From an uncultured Clostridia bacterium (GTDB lineage: Bacteria; Bacillota; Clostridia; Christensenellales; Borkfalkiaceae), in contig CANQBG010000001.1 of NCBI GenBank assembly GCA_947588985.1, forward strand, positions 62,001 through 126,000: a stretch of DNA of 64,000 nt, written 5' to 3'. This document shows positions 24,892-34,335 of this stretch, piece by piece. The first letter of the stretch is position 1; each line of letters begins with the position of its first letter. The position numbers were made by a program, and so were the translations under genes. The notes beneath the pieces are model-generated. The model did no database searches. It saw only the letters and a list, made by a program, of their open reading frames with translations, and was not told the origin of the DNA.

Positions 24892-25815
24892 TCAGAATTC
24901 CGTCACGGTGAGATTGGCGTAGACTTCCTCGTATTTCGCCTTGGTGAAGGAGATCGTCCCGAAGGTGGTGACGGTAGCCGTGCCCGCCGCGACGCCCGCG
25001 CGCAGGATCTCGGGGAGGTCTGCCCCCTCCTGCATCTTGACGGCGACGGCCGAGACCATGCCGTCTCCCGCGCCGACCGTCGAATTGACGGCGACGTTGA
25101 TGCTCTTACAATAATAATTCTTGGTGCCGTTTGTGATGATGGCCCCATCCCTTCCGAGGGACAGAAGCACCGTCTTTGCGCCGCGGTCCAAGAGCTCGTG
25201 GCAGCCGACGAGCATGTCGTCGCGCGATTTGAGTTCGCGACCGAGCGTCTCTTCGAGCTCCTCGAGATTGGGTTTCACGAGGTCGATGCCCGCCTCGAGG
25301 GCCGCAAACAGCTTGGCGCCCTCGGTATCGGCAATGCGGAGCGAGCGCTGGTCTACGGCGCGGAACACTTCGCGATAATAACTCGTATCCACGCCGCGGG
25401 GAAGCCCGCCCGAGATGACGGTGACATCCGACCGCGAGGAGAAGTTGCGGATCATCTGCATGAGCTCGACAAGCTTATCCGCGCCGACCTGCTCGCCTAC
25501 GTCGTTGATCTCGGTGAGCATGGAGCGCTTGTCGATGCACTTATAGTTCTCGCGCACGCGGCCGCTGTTCCACACGAAGGAAAACGGAACGCCCTCCTTA
25601 TCGAGCGCGCGTTCGAACATCGCGCCGTTTTCGTTGTACATAAAGCCCGTCGCCTGCGCTTCGGCGCCCAATCTCGCCACGCCGATGGCGACGTTGATCG
25701 CCTTGCCCGTGAACGAGAGCGTCTTGCTCTTGACGACGTTCACCTTCCCGACGTTGAGCGTATCGAGCTCGATGGTGACGTCCACGCTCGGGCTCATACA
25801 AACCGTCAAAATCAT
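24892..25815 (-). CDS. PfkB-family sugar kinase (1-phosphofructokinase-like)
   Basis: The 307-aa product begins MILTVCMSPSVDVTIELDTL and has the family loops TGKAINVAIGVARLG and STVGAGDGMVSA with the catalytic Asp in GAGD. The closest pattern is 1-phosphofructokinase/tagatose-6-phosphate kinase (hexose-phosphate kinases of the LacC/FruK group). GGAGGGG precedes the ATG at 25813-25815. It lies downstream of pfkA on the same strand, a place often taken by pyruvate kinase in relatives. The real substrate is uncertain. Confidence 0.88.
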   Translation of the reverse strand: MILTVCMSPSVDVTIELDTLNVGKVNVVKSKTLSFTGKAINVAIGVARLGAEAQATGFMYNENGAMFERALDKEGVPFSFVWNSGRVRENYKCIDKRSMLTEINDVGEQVGADKLVELMQMIRNFSSRSDVTVISGGLPRGVDTSYYREVFRAVDQRSLRIADTEGAKLFAALEAGIDLVKPNLEELEETLGRELKSRDDMLVGCHELLDRGAKTVLLSLGRDGAIITNGTKNYYCKSINVAVNSTVGAGDGMVSAVAVKMQEGADLPEILRAGVAAGTATVTTFGTISFTKAKYEEVYANLTVTEF

Positions 25816-25863
25816 AATTTTCCCCTCCCTGCGCATTGCCGCGCAAAAGACAAACGGAAAGAC

Positions 25864-25882
25864 GGCGGGGCGTTCTCCCGCC
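25864..25882 (-). terminator. Possible weak terminator after pfkA
   Basis: GGCGGG / CCCGCC arms with a 7-nt loop, followed by only a short T run on the minus strand, between pfkA and the PfkB-type kinase gene. Confidence 0.35.
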
Positions 25883-25953
25883 CGCTCTCCATGGTCATTA
25901 TACTACTTTTTTCCCGCCGTTTCAATAGTTTACGGAAAAATTTCTTTGATAAT

Positions 25954-26916
25954 TTACATCGAGATCATCTGCAACGTCTCATAGAGCTCGTAGTTGAACT
26001 TCTTCTTCATGGAGACGGCTTCGATGATGTCCATATCGATGATCTCATTCTTGTGGATGCCGACGACGCGGTTGCCGATGCCGTCTTTGAGGAGGCGCAC
26101 GGCCTTGTTGCCGAACTGTGCGGCGAGCATCCGATCGGCCATCGAGGGCGAACCGCCGCGCTGGATGTGCCCGATGTTGGTGGCGCGGACGGAGTACGTC
26201 GTCACTTCCTGCAACTGTTTGGCAAAGGCCTCCGCGCTCGTCGCCCCTTCCGCCACAACGATGATGTTGGAATGCTTGCCGTTGGCGCGGGAGCGGTTGA
26301 TCCGCATGACGATGTCGTCCATATCGTAGGCGATCTCGGGGACGACGATGATCTCCGCGCCCGACGTGATGCCCACGTAGAGGGCGATATCGCCGCAGTG
26401 GCGGCCCATCACTTCGACGACGGAGATGCGCTCGTGCGAATTCATCGTGTCGCGCAGTTTATTGATGACGTCGTTGCAGGTGTTGACGGCCGTATCGAAG
26501 CCGAGCGTGTAATCGGTGTATTCGAGGTCGTTGTCGATGGTGCCGGGAATGCCGATGGTCGGAATGCCGTAGTCCTCCGTGAGGCACTTTGCCCCGCGGA
26601 AACTGCCGTCGCCGCCGATAACGACGAGGCCCTCGATCCCTCTCCTCGCGAGCGTCTCGACGGCCTTCTTCTGGCCGTCTTTGGTGAGCATCTCGAGGCA
26701 GCGCGCCGTGCGGAGCTTGGTGCCGCCGCGCTGGACGATGTCCGAGACGCTGCGCATCTCCATGGGCATCATCGTATCGTCGATGAGGCCCGCATAGCCG
26801 CGTTCGATGCCGTAGACTTCCATCCCGTAGTAGATGGCCGTCCGGACGACGGCGCGGATGGCCGCGTTCATGCCGGGCGCGTCTCCGCCGCTCGTGAGTA
26901 AGCCGATTCTCTTCAT
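25954..26916 (-). CDS. pfkA: ATP-dependent 6-phosphofructokinase
   Basis: This 320-aa enzyme commits fructose 6-phosphate to glycolysis. LTSGGDAPGMNAAIR and GGDGSFRGA are the ATP loops (the GGDGS form indicates ATP rather than pyrophosphate). PGTIDNDLEYTDYTLGFDTA carries the catalytic Asp, and VEVMGRHCGDIALY and HIQRGGSPS are fructose-phosphate contacts. CGGAGG precedes the ATG at 26914-26916. It follows dnaE on the same strand after 97 bp. Confidence 0.97.
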   Translation of the reverse strand: MKRIGLLTSGGDAPGMNAAIRAVVRTAIYYGMEVYGIERGYAGLIDDTMMPMEMRSVSDIVQRGGTKLRTARCLEMLTKDGQKKAVETLARRGIEGLVVIGGDGSFRGAKCLTEDYGIPTIGIPGTIDNDLEYTDYTLGFDTAVNTCNDVINKLRDTMNSHERISVVEVMGRHCGDIALYVGITSGAEIIVVPEIAYDMDDIVMRINRSRANGKHSNIIVVAEGATSAEAFAKQLQEVTTYSVRATNIGHIQRGGSPSMADRMLAAQFGNKAVRLLKDGIGNRVVGIHKNEIIDMDIIEAVSMKKKFNYELYETLQMISM

Positions 26917-27012
26917 AGTGAACCTCCGTAACCCCTTTTCCTCTGTATTATAGCAAATAATTTTGCGCTTGAAAAGAGGGTTTTTGATTTTTTTCTGAGT
27001 TTATCAAAATTT

Positions 27013-30000
27013 TCAGACCAACTTGATACATTCCGCGGGAAGAAAACTCCGCAGCTCCGCCGCAAAGCCCCTCGTCATGTTCACGGAGAACTCATACCGC
27101 TTCCCGCCGTGCAAGATCTTCGTGCGCATGTCTCCCTCATATTCCGTCACCGTCTCGATGAGCTCCGCGAAGTCCTCCTCGGAGAGACTGCGCGCGTCGA
27201 TCCACAGCACCTGCTCCTTGGGTTTGGGCGCCTCCGACTCTTGGGGCGGGGAGACGGGCTCCGCACGGAACTCCTCGATGTTGTCGAGAATGATGACGGG
27301 AAGTTTCTCGGGCGCGATGTCGATCCTCCCCGAGAGCCGCACGACGACGTCGCTGCGCAAGAAGGACCGCGCTTTCTCGTAGACCTTGGGGAAGGCCACG
27401 CATTCGATGCTCCCATAGAGATCTTCCACGGTGAGGAAGGCCATGAAGGCCCCGCTCCGCGTGCCGTGCTTCTTGATCGCGGAGAGAATCCCCCCCATCG
27501 AGACGGCGTCGCCCGCCTTGATCTGCTGATAGACGCGATCGCCCGTCTCCTCGTCCTCCACATAGTCCGCGAGCAAGCCGCAGTGGAAGTTGCAGTCGCG
27601 GAAGTGGGAAGCGAACATCTCGAAGGGATGGCCGCTGACGTAGACGCCGAGCACCGATTTCTCCTTGAAGAGCCTGTCCATCGTCTCCCACTCGGGGATT
27701 TCGGGGAATTCCGCCTTGGGCGCTTCCTCCTCGATGATGTCCCCGAAGAGAGACATCTGCAGGCCGCTCCTCTGCTTATCCATTCCCGCGATGCGGCGCA
27801 TGAGCTCCTCATAGACGGCGGCGTATTGGCTCCGCCGCTTTCCCATGCCGTCGAAGGCGCCTCCGAAGATGAGGGCCTCCACCATGCGCTTGTTGACGAA
27901 CTTGGTGCACCGCATGAGGAAGTCGGAGAAATCCTTGAAGAGCCCGTTTTTCTCGCGCTCCTCGATGACGGCCTCCATCGCCCCGATGCCCACGCCGCGC
28001 AGGGCGCAGAGCCCGAAACGGATGCCGTTTTCCTGCACCGAGAAGTAGGCCTTCGAACGGTTGACGTCGGGCGGGTAGACGGGGATATTCTTCTCCTTCA
28101 TATAGACGACGTACTTGGAGATCTCCTCGATCTTGGCGATGCGGTTGTTGAGGACGCCCGCCAAGAACTCCTTCGGATAGTACTTCTTGAGGTACGCCGT
28201 CTGGTACGTCACGACGGCGTAGGCCGCCGCGTGGGATTTATTGAAGGCATAGGAGGCGAAACTCTCCATCTGGGAGAAGAGCGTCGCCGCGACGTCGGGC
28301 GCAATGCCGTGCGCGCGGCAACCCGAGATATTACCTCCCTTATCGAGGTCGCCATAGATGAATTTATCCTTCTGCGCCATCAGCTCGGAGAGATGCTTTT
28401 TCGCCATGGCGCGGCGGACGAGGTCTGCCTGCCCCAAGGAGTAGCCCGCGAGATTCTGGAAGATCTGCATGACCTGCTCCTGATAGATGATGACGCCATA
28501 CGTCTTTTCGAGGATGGGCTTCAAAAGGGGGGTGAGATATTGGATATTTTCGGGATCGGCGCGGTTTTTGAGATAGTCGGGAATGAAGTCCATCGGCCCC
28601 GGGCGGTAGAGCGAGATGCCCGCGATGAGGTCCTCGAGGCAGGTGGGCTGGAGCTGTTTCATGAACCGCTTCATCCCCCCTTGTTCAAGCTGGAACACCG
28701 CGTCGGTATCCCCTTCCGCGATGAGGGCATAGGCGCCCGGGTCGTCGCAGCTTTGGTCAAACTCGACGACGCGGCCGGTATCTTCCTGAATATAGTCGCA
28801 CGCGAGCTTGATATCGGTGAGCGTCGTGAGCGCCAAAAAGTCCATCTTGAGCATGCCGATGGACTCGACTTCCTTCATATCGAACTGCGTGGTGACGTCC
28901 TCCCCGTTGCGGGAGAGCGGGACGTTGTCCGCGATCTTTTTGCGGCAGATGACGACGCCCGCCGCGTGCATCGAGGTGTTGCGGGGCATTCCCTCGAGCT
29001 TCAAGCCCATGTCGATGACGCGCTTCAACGTCTCATCCGATTCATAGACCTCGATGAACTCGCCGTTTCGGCGGGATTCCTGCTCGGAGAGCTTCTTTTT
29101 TGCCTCGTCGAGCTTGCCCGAGAGATCGCTCACTTGGAAGGTGAGCTCGCCCGCTTTTTCATCCGGGGCCTCCTGCAGGGCGAGGTCGGCCGCATGCAGT
29201 TCGGCTTCGAGCTTTGCAACTTTCTCCCTGCATTCCTCGATATTCAGCCCGAGGAGCTCGCGGATGGTAGACTTCCCGTCCATGAGCTTGGTGACGCGGT
29301 CGGTCTCGCCGTAGGGAACGCGCATGACCCGCCCCACGTCTTTGATGACGGCGCGGGAGGCGAGCGTACCGAACGTGACGATCTGCGCGACGTTTTCGGG
29401 GTGATACCGTCTGCGCACGTATTCGATGGTCTCCCCCCTTCTCGCCGTGCAGAAGTCCACGTCGAAATCGGGCATGGAGACGCGGTCGGGATTCAGAAAC
29501 CGTTCGAAGAGCAGGTCGTAGCGCAAGGGGTCCACATTGGTGATGCCGATGGCGTAGGCGACGATGCTCCCCACGCCCGAGCCCCGCCCCGGCCCCACGG
29601 GGATATCGTGCAGGCGCGACCAATTGATGTAGTCCCACACGATGAGATAGTAATCGGCAAAGCCCATCTTGATGATGATGTCGAGCTCATACTCCGCCCG
29701 TTTTTTGATCTCGTCGGTGACGACGGGATAGCGCTTGGGGAGCCCTTCCCACGTGAGGCGGCGGAGATACTCGTCGGAAGGCGTGCCGTCGTCGGCCGTG
29801 TAGAGCGGGATGAGCGACTTATCGTAGACGGGCGTGCCGTTGTCTTTGAGGTTGAAGGGCGTATCGGTATCCGAGACGCGGTTTGCGATGACGCGCGTGT
29901 TGGCGATCGCCTCGGGGTAGTCCTTGAAGAGCGCGGCCATCTCGTCGCCCGACTTCATGTAGAATTCGTGCGTCTGCATCTTCATGCGCGTGGGGTCGTC

Positions 30001-30675
30001 GAGGGTGCGCTTGGTCTGAATGCACATCAACACGTCCTGCATCTCCCAATCCTCTTTGCGGAGATAGTGGACGTCGTTGGTGGCGACGAGCGGGATGTCC
30101 GTCTCGCGCGAGATCTGCACGATCATGGGCAAGATCTGTTTTTGCTCGGGGATGCCGTGGTCTTGGATCTCGAGGAAGAAATCCTCCCCGAAGGCCTCCC
30201 TCATCTCGAGGGCAAAGGCCTTGGCCTTTTCGTATTCCCCCGCCATGAGAAGGCGCGGAATACGCCCCGCAAGGCAGGCGGAGAGGCAGATGACCCCTTC
30301 CGTGTGTTCCTTCAATACCTTATAGTCGATGCGCGGGCGATAGTAAAATCCGTCCACGAAGGCGAGGGAGTCGAGCTGGACGAGATTGATATAGCCCGCC
30401 TTGTTCTTGGCGAGCAGAATGAGGTGGTCTGCCTTCTGATCGATGTGGGAAGTATAGTCGTCCACGACGTAAAATTCGCACCCGATGATGGCCTTGATGC
30501 CCTTCGCTTTGCACTTTTCGGCAAATTTGAGGGAGCAATACATGTTGCCGTGGTCGGTTACGGCAACGGTATCGATCTTGTTTTCCTTGCAGTGGCGGAC
30601 GAGCTCATCCACCTTGACTGCGCCGTCGAGCAGGCTGTATTCCGTATGTAAATGTAAATGAACGAAATCCGTCAT
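27013..30675 (-). CDS. dnaE: DNA polymerase III alpha subunit
   Basis: The 1220-aa replicative polymerase starts with an intact PHP domain (VHLHLHTEYSLLDGAVKVD, TDHGNM). The palm has MPDFDVDFCTARRGETIEY with two catalytic Asp residues. The finger/beta-binding and HhH regions follow, then an OB-fold (ECVAFPKVYEKARSF) and a C-terminal tail. A coiled-coil insert, about residues 500-555 (AELHAADLALQEAPDEKAGE region), follows the finger region. The gene lies 16 bp after whiA, so the two are likely co-transcribed. The ribosome site is weak (GGAAAG). Confidence 0.97.
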   Translation of the reverse strand: MTDFVHLHLHTEYSLLDGAVKVDELVRHCKENKIDTVAVTDHGNMYCSLKFAEKCKAKGIKAIIGCEFYVVDDYTSHIDQKADHLILLAKNKAGYINLVQLDSLAFVDGFYYRPRIDYKVLKEHTEGVICLSACLAGRIPRLLMAGEYEKAKAFALEMREAFGEDFFLEIQDHGIPEQKQILPMIVQISRETDIPLVATNDVHYLRKEDWEMQDVLMCIQTKRTLDDPTRMKMQTHEFYMKSGDEMAALFKDYPEAIANTRVIANRVSDTDTPFNLKDNGTPVYDKSLIPLYTADDGTPSDEYLRRLTWEGLPKRYPVVTDEIKKRAEYELDIIIKMGFADYYLIVWDYINWSRLHDIPVGPGRGSGVGSIVAYAIGITNVDPLRYDLLFERFLNPDRVSMPDFDVDFCTARRGETIEYVRRRYHPENVAQIVTFGTLASRAVIKDVGRVMRVPYGETDRVTKLMDGKSTIRELLGLNIEECREKVAKLEAELHAADLALQEAPDEKAGELTFQVSDLSGKLDEAKKKLSEQESRRNGEFIEVYESDETLKRVIDMGLKLEGMPRNTSMHAAGVVICRKKIADNVPLSRNGEDVTTQFDMKEVESIGMLKMDFLALTTLTDIKLACDYIQEDTGRVVEFDQSCDDPGAYALIAEGDTDAVFQLEQGGMKRFMKQLQPTCLEDLIAGISLYRPGPMDFIPDYLKNRADPENIQYLTPLLKPILEKTYGVIIYQEQVMQIFQNLAGYSLGQADLVRRAMAKKHLSELMAQKDKFIYGDLDKGGNISGCRAHGIAPDVAATLFSQMESFASYAFNKSHAAAYAVVTYQTAYLKKYYPKEFLAGVLNNRIAKIEEISKYVVYMKEKNIPVYPPDVNRSKAYFSVQENGIRFGLCALRGVGIGAMEAVIEEREKNGLFKDFSDFLMRCTKFVNKRMVEALIFGGAFDGMGKRRSQYAAVYEELMRRIAGMDKQRSGLQMSLFGDIIEEEAPKAEFPEIPEWETMDRLFKEKSVLGVYVSGHPFEMFASHFRDCNFHCGLLADYVEDEETGDRVYQQIKAGDAVSMGGILSAIKKHGTRSGAFMAFLTVEDLYGSIECVAFPKVYEKARSFLRSDVVVRLSGRIDIAPEKLPVIILDNIEEFRAEPVSPPQESEAPKPKEQVLWIDARSLSEEDFAELIETVTEYEGDMRTKILHGGKRYEFSVNMTRGFAAELRSFLPAECIKLV

Positions 30676-30691
30676 GATCTTTCCGTAAAAA

Positions 30692-31606
30692 TTATTCGCC
30701 CGCTTGATCGCCGGGGCAAAGCGACATCAATTTTCTGATGCGATGATTGAGGCAGCTCTTGGAGACGCCGAGTACGGCCGCCAATTCCTGCAGGGAGAGC
30801 TCGGGGTGCGCAAGGCGGGCCTCCGCAACGGCGCGAAGCGCGGGCGTCAGCGCCGAAAATCCCCCCGCCTCCTGCAATTTGCGGAAGGCCTGAAACTGCG
30901 AAAGGCTCGCGAGCGCGGCCCGATCGGCATTGCCCGCCATGCAGTTGAGCACGCGATTTTCATTGTTGCTCTCTTCGCGGATGGCCGTGAGTTCCTCGAG
31001 GGAGCGAAGCGCGTTGTCCGCCTCCACGATGGAAAGAAAGTCGCAGATCGTCTCCCGGCTCTTGGAGTAGACGACGGAGGTATCCCCCCGCACGACGACG
31101 TTCCCGATGAGCTGGAGCGGGTCGAGCGATTCCAAAAACGCCTCTGCGTCGGAGGCCTCCCGAAAGACAAATTCGAGATGATAGCCCTTCTTTTCCCCCC
31201 GCGGGACGCTGCAACTCCCCCCGCCGAGGAAGGCCCCCTTGAGATAGGAGACCGCACAGCACGCCGCAAGACCGGATTTGGGGGAATGCTCCGCGATCTC
31301 GCCCGCATAATCCCCCGCCGAGGGGCCGTGATAGGCAAACGTGAGCTTGTCCCGCCCGTGTTTGGGGTCCCGCACCGCCTCGAAGAGCGTCATGCGGACG
31401 CCGAAGAGCTGTTCCGTGAGCGTGAGAAGGTATTCCGCAACGTTCTCATGCTCGCTCGTGAAGGAAAACCCGTCGCGGACGCCGACTCTGCCGAGGCTAT
31501 ACGCCCCGCCCGTATCCAGCGCCCCGCATAGGAGCGCGAGCATGCAGCATCGCTTCTGCGGAATACGTTTGATAAGCTCTCGCTTGATTTCCTCGGTAAA
31601 ATTCAC
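30692..31606 (-). CDS. whiA: WhiA-type DNA-binding regulator
   Basis: The 304-aa product starts at GTG 31604-31606. The N-terminal half is the degenerate LAGLIDADG homing-endonuclease fold typical of WhiA (FTEEIKRELIKRIPQKRCCM, YLKGAFLGGGSCSVP), and the C-terminus holds the HTH LSLQELAAVLGVSKSCLNHR. WhiA affects cell division and chromosome segregation in Gram-positive bacteria. In most Clostridia it follows rapZ and yvcK; here a PHP hydrolase gene precedes it directly and dnaE follows. Confidence 0.95.
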   Translation of the reverse strand: MNFTEEIKRELIKRIPQKRCCMLALLCGALDTGGAYSLGRVGVRDGFSFTSEHENVAEYLLTLTEQLFGVRMTLFEAVRDPKHGRDKLTFAYHGPSAGDYAGEIAEHSPKSGLAACCAVSYLKGAFLGGGSCSVPRGEKKGYHLEFVFREASDAEAFLESLDPLQLIGNVVVRGDTSVVYSKSRETICDFLSIVEADNALRSLEELTAIREESNNENRVLNCMAGNADRAALASLSQFQAFRKLQEAGGFSALTPALRAVAEARLAHPELSLQELAAVLGVSKSCLNHRIRKLMSLCPGDQAGE

Positions 31607-31640
31607 AGGGCCCCCACCGATCCTTTTTCAAAACACGCTT

Positions 31641-32411
31641 TCAAAGATGCTTTTTGAACTCCGCAAAGCGGAACGCGGGGTGCCTTCCGTCGATGTTGTC
31701 GATCTGCTCGAGCGGCACGCCCACGCGCTTGATCTGTTCCTCCGCCAACTTACAGTCCCCGATTCGGCCCACAGCGTGCGCGTCGGAATTGACGATAAAC
31801 CGCACGCCCGTCGCGGCCACCGCGGCGAGCTCCTCGTCGGTGAGGTGCTGTTTCTTGGAACTGATCTCGAGGTATGTGCCGTAGTCGCGGCAACATTTGG
31901 CCACTTCCACGGCGTCGGCAAAGCATTGGAAGTTGAGGTGCGTGATGACGTCGAGCGGGTTCTTCTCGATGGCGTTGATGTAGGCGCGCGTCGTATCCCG
32001 CCTGAGGGCGGCGGAGGGCGCGATCTTCAGGCTCTTGCGGAGCCACCCGCCCCAGCCGAGACGGGTATCGGAGAAGGTATCATAGTGGATCACAATATGG
32101 ATCCCGGCGAGATAGACGTCGAAATTCTCATAATCCTTCTCGGTGAAATCGCAGAGCCCCGAGACGCCGCGGATATTGCTCTCCATGCCGCGGAGGACGG
32201 TGACGCGGGACTTTGCCGCGGCTTCCGCCACCATCGCGAGCCATTTTTGGGTCTCCTTCCGATGAAGGCCGCGAAAATAGTGAGAATACCCGTGCTCCGT
32301 GATGGCGATGGTATCGAGACCCGCCTCCTCCGCAGCGCGCGCATTCTCGAGCGCAGAATTTTTCCCGTCCGAATAATACGTATGCGTATGATAATCTGCC
32401 GTCAGTTTCAT
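31641..32411 (-). CDS. PHP-domain hydrolase (YcdX/histidinol-phosphatase-like)
   Basis: The 256-aa product has the PHP metal motifs DYHTHTYYSDGKN (H-x-H near residues 7-9), TEHGYS, the histidine-containing AGIHIVIHYD and VNSDAHAV near the C-terminus. Members are trinuclear-metal phosphatases or phosphodiesterases; the substrate is unknown. GAGGAAG precedes the ATG. The gene sits between murB and whiA, a position conserved in Clostridia. Confidence 0.92.
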   Translation of the reverse strand: MKLTADYHTHTYYSDGKNSALENARAAEEAGLDTIAITEHGYSHYFRGLHRKETQKWLAMVAEAAAKSRVTVLRGMESNIRGVSGLCDFTEKDYENFDVYLAGIHIVIHYDTFSDTRLGWGGWLRKSLKIAPSAALRRDTTRAYINAIEKNPLDVITHLNFQCFADAVEVAKCCRDYGTYLEISSKKQHLTDEELAAVAATGVRFIVNSDAHAVGRIGDCKLAEEQIKRVGVPLEQIDNIDGRHPAFRFAEFKKHL

Positions 32412-32456
32412 ACTTCCTCTTTTTGCGGAACTTCCGCAGAGCTTCTATGTAGGAGA

Positions 32457-33344
32457 TTAGGGGAGCCGTTTCACCTCCTCGCGGAGGAAGATCCCCGTCC
32501 TTTCGAATACCGTCCTTTGCACTTGGCGGATGAGCGCGTCCACTTCCTTCTCCGTCGCATTCTCGGAGAGGATGAAGTTGGCGTGTTCGGGAGAGACGAA
32601 AGCCCCGCCGACGCGCAGTCCCTTGAGGCCGCAACCGTCGATGAGCCGCCCCGCCGAATTTCCCGCGGGATTGACGAAGATACAGCCCGCGCTTCTGCCG
32701 CGCGGAAGGCGGCTCCGCCGTTGAAGCGCGCCCTGTTCCCGCGCCCGGATGGTCTCAGGCGCACAGCGTTCGCCCTGCAGAGCGACGCGCCCGATTGCGA
32801 TCTTCTCCTGAAAGACGCTGTACTTTTGAGAAAATCCGCAATCGGCATGGGAAAATTCGGCTTCGCCGCGCTCCGTTACCGCCGTGACCGATCGGACGCA
32901 GTCCCCGATGTATCCCTCCGCGGTGCCCGCGTTCATGACGACGGCGCCTCCCACCGTCATGGGGATCCCCGCAAGGAATTCCAATCCGCCTATCCCCCTC
33001 TCGCGCGCAAAGCGGAGGAGCGCTCCGCCCGTCACCCCCGCTCCCGCCGTTACAATGGCGCGGTCGAGGTCGCACGAGAGCTTTCGCATGCGGTCGAAGC
33101 GGATGACGACGCCTTCGAAGCGCCCGTCCGCAGCGAGCACGTTGGCTCCCGCGCCGAGATAGCAATACGGGATCTCCGCAAGATGCAACCCGTGAAGGAG
33201 AGCCGCGAGTTCCTCTTCGCTCCCGGGGGACGCGGCGACTGCGGCCGTCCCGCCGATGCCAAACGTCGTATGCCGCGCAAAGCTGAAATCGGGCTGCAAG
33301 GAGAGCGCGGGCAGGCTGTTTTTCAAGAGCGCACAAAGGTCCAA
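32457..33344 (-). CDS. murB: UDP-N-acetylenolpyruvoylglucosamine reductase
   Basis: This 295-aa FAD enzyme makes UDP-MurNAc for peptidoglycan. The start codon is TTG (33342-33344), preceded by AAGGAG at a 7-bp spacing. FAD contacts are YCYLGAGANVLAADG and EFLAGIPMTVGGAVVMNAGT. The substrate/active-site loop SAGCIFVNPAGNSAGRLID has Cys where most MurB proteins have Ser (GSxFxNP). The C-terminal SPEHANFILS contributes the conserved Glu region. It is the first gene of a murB-PHP-whiA-dnaE run. Confidence 0.95.
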   Translation of the reverse strand: MDLCALLKNSLPALSLQPDFSFARHTTFGIGGTAAVAASPGSEEELAALLHGLHLAEIPYCYLGAGANVLAADGRFEGVVIRFDRMRKLSCDLDRAIVTAGAGVTGGALLRFARERGIGGLEFLAGIPMTVGGAVVMNAGTAEGYIGDCVRSVTAVTERGEAEFSHADCGFSQKYSVFQEKIAIGRVALQGERCAPETIRAREQGALQRRSRLPRGRSAGCIFVNPAGNSAGRLIDGCGLKGLRVGGAFVSPEHANFILSENATEKEVDALIRQVQRTVFERTGIFLREEVKRLP

Positions 33345-33359
33345 GATAATGCTCCTTCT

Positions 33360-33388
33360 ATTTTACCACATTCCGCCGTAATTTTCAA
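33360..33388 (-). promoter_or_regulatory. Promoter of murB
   Basis: TTGAAA (33383-33388), a 17-bp spacer and TAAAAT (33360-33365) read on the minus strand. It overlaps the stop codon of the upstream solute-binding-like gene. Confidence 0.65.
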
Positions 33389-34293
33389 ACGGTTTTAAGA
33401 AATTTGTCAAGATTTTTTGCGGCATTTTCCGCGGCCGCCGTGCGCCGCATTTCCGCAAGGGCGGAATCGTCGGAAAATACGCTCGCCGTCCGTGCGCCTT
33501 CTCCCTCCGAAAAAGGCAGCATGCCGATCTCCCCGAGGGCCTTCTGCGCCTTCTCCCCGCGCAATGCTTCGAGAAATGCGAGGCAATCCTCGAACTTTTC
33601 CCGCGAATACACCGAGATGACCTCATAGAGGTCGTTGTATCCCGCAAGCGGCCGCATGGCCACCTCCGCGCCCCGCGTTTGAAAGCGGCAGACGTCGCGC
33701 TGCGTCCCGAGAAGCAGGTCGTATTTCCCGCTCAAAAACCCGGAATAGGCGGCGAGCGGCTCCATCTCCTCCCCCGAAACCGCCGAGATCGCCGCCGCGA
33801 CGCACGGAAGATTGCTCCCGCCCGCCGAGATCGCCGTTCGCCCCGCAAAGGTCTCCGTGTGCGAGAAGAGGTAGTATTGCCCCCTGCACCACGGCACGGC
33901 ATACGTCTTTCCGTCCACTTCCCCGCCCGAAAAGGCATACGGCAGGGGCAGACACCGCTCCAAAAATCCCCCGAGCCCGATCCCGTAGGAGATCGCGTCG
34001 GGAAGTTCCCCGCGCGAAGCCGCCTCCCGCGCCCCCTCGACGGTGTAGCTCGAGATGAGAAAATAGACGCCCTCCCGCGCGACGGAATCGGCCACACGGC
34101 GCAAAAATGCGGTGCGCGAGCCCTTTCCGCCCTCAAAGGTATCCACGTTCCACACCCGCACCACCCGCGAGACGGGCCCGATCGGCGTCTCCTCCTTCGG
34201 GAAAAAACAGACCGCCGCAACCAACGCCGCGATGAGAAGAAACGGAAGCGCGCGCCCCATGCGGCGAAGCCCCTCTTTCAGGAAACCTTTCAT
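33385..34293 (-). CDS. Membrane-anchored extracellular solute-binding-like protein
   Basis: The 302-aa product has an N-terminal membrane segment (RALPFLLIAALVAAVCFFP) without a lipobox, then a type 1 extracellular solute-binding pattern: VRVWNVDTFEGGKGSRTAFL, YAVPWCRGQYYLFSH and FLEALRGEKAQKALGEIGML. No permease or ATPase is next to it, so its partner is unknown. The ATG at 34293 lacks a ribosome site, while an in-frame ATG at 34258-34260 has GAGGGG 9 bp upstream and is a good alternative start. A cluster of stable hairpins precedes it. Confidence 0.7.
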   Translation of the reverse strand: MKGFLKEGLRRMGRALPFLLIAALVAAVCFFPKEETPIGPVSRVVRVWNVDTFEGGKGSRTAFLRRVADSVAREGVYFLISSYTVEGAREAASRGELPDAISYGIGLGGFLERCLPLPYAFSGGEVDGKTYAVPWCRGQYYLFSHTETFAGRTAISAGGSNLPCVAAAISAVSGEEMEPLAAYSGFLSGKYDLLLGTQRDVCRFQTRGAEVAMRPLAGYNDLYEVISVYSREKFEDCLAFLEALRGEKAQKALGEIGMLPFSEGEGARTASVFSDDSALAEMRRTAAAENAAKNLDKFLKTV

Positions 34294-34335
34294 GCGGTAT
34301 TGTATGCGGCAAAAAACGGGCGCATGATAACATAA

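Noticed and set aside
27109..30651. An 1180-codon plus-strand frame opposite dnaE
   Set aside because: It is a shadow of dnaE codon bias; no start signal and no recognisable protein motif.
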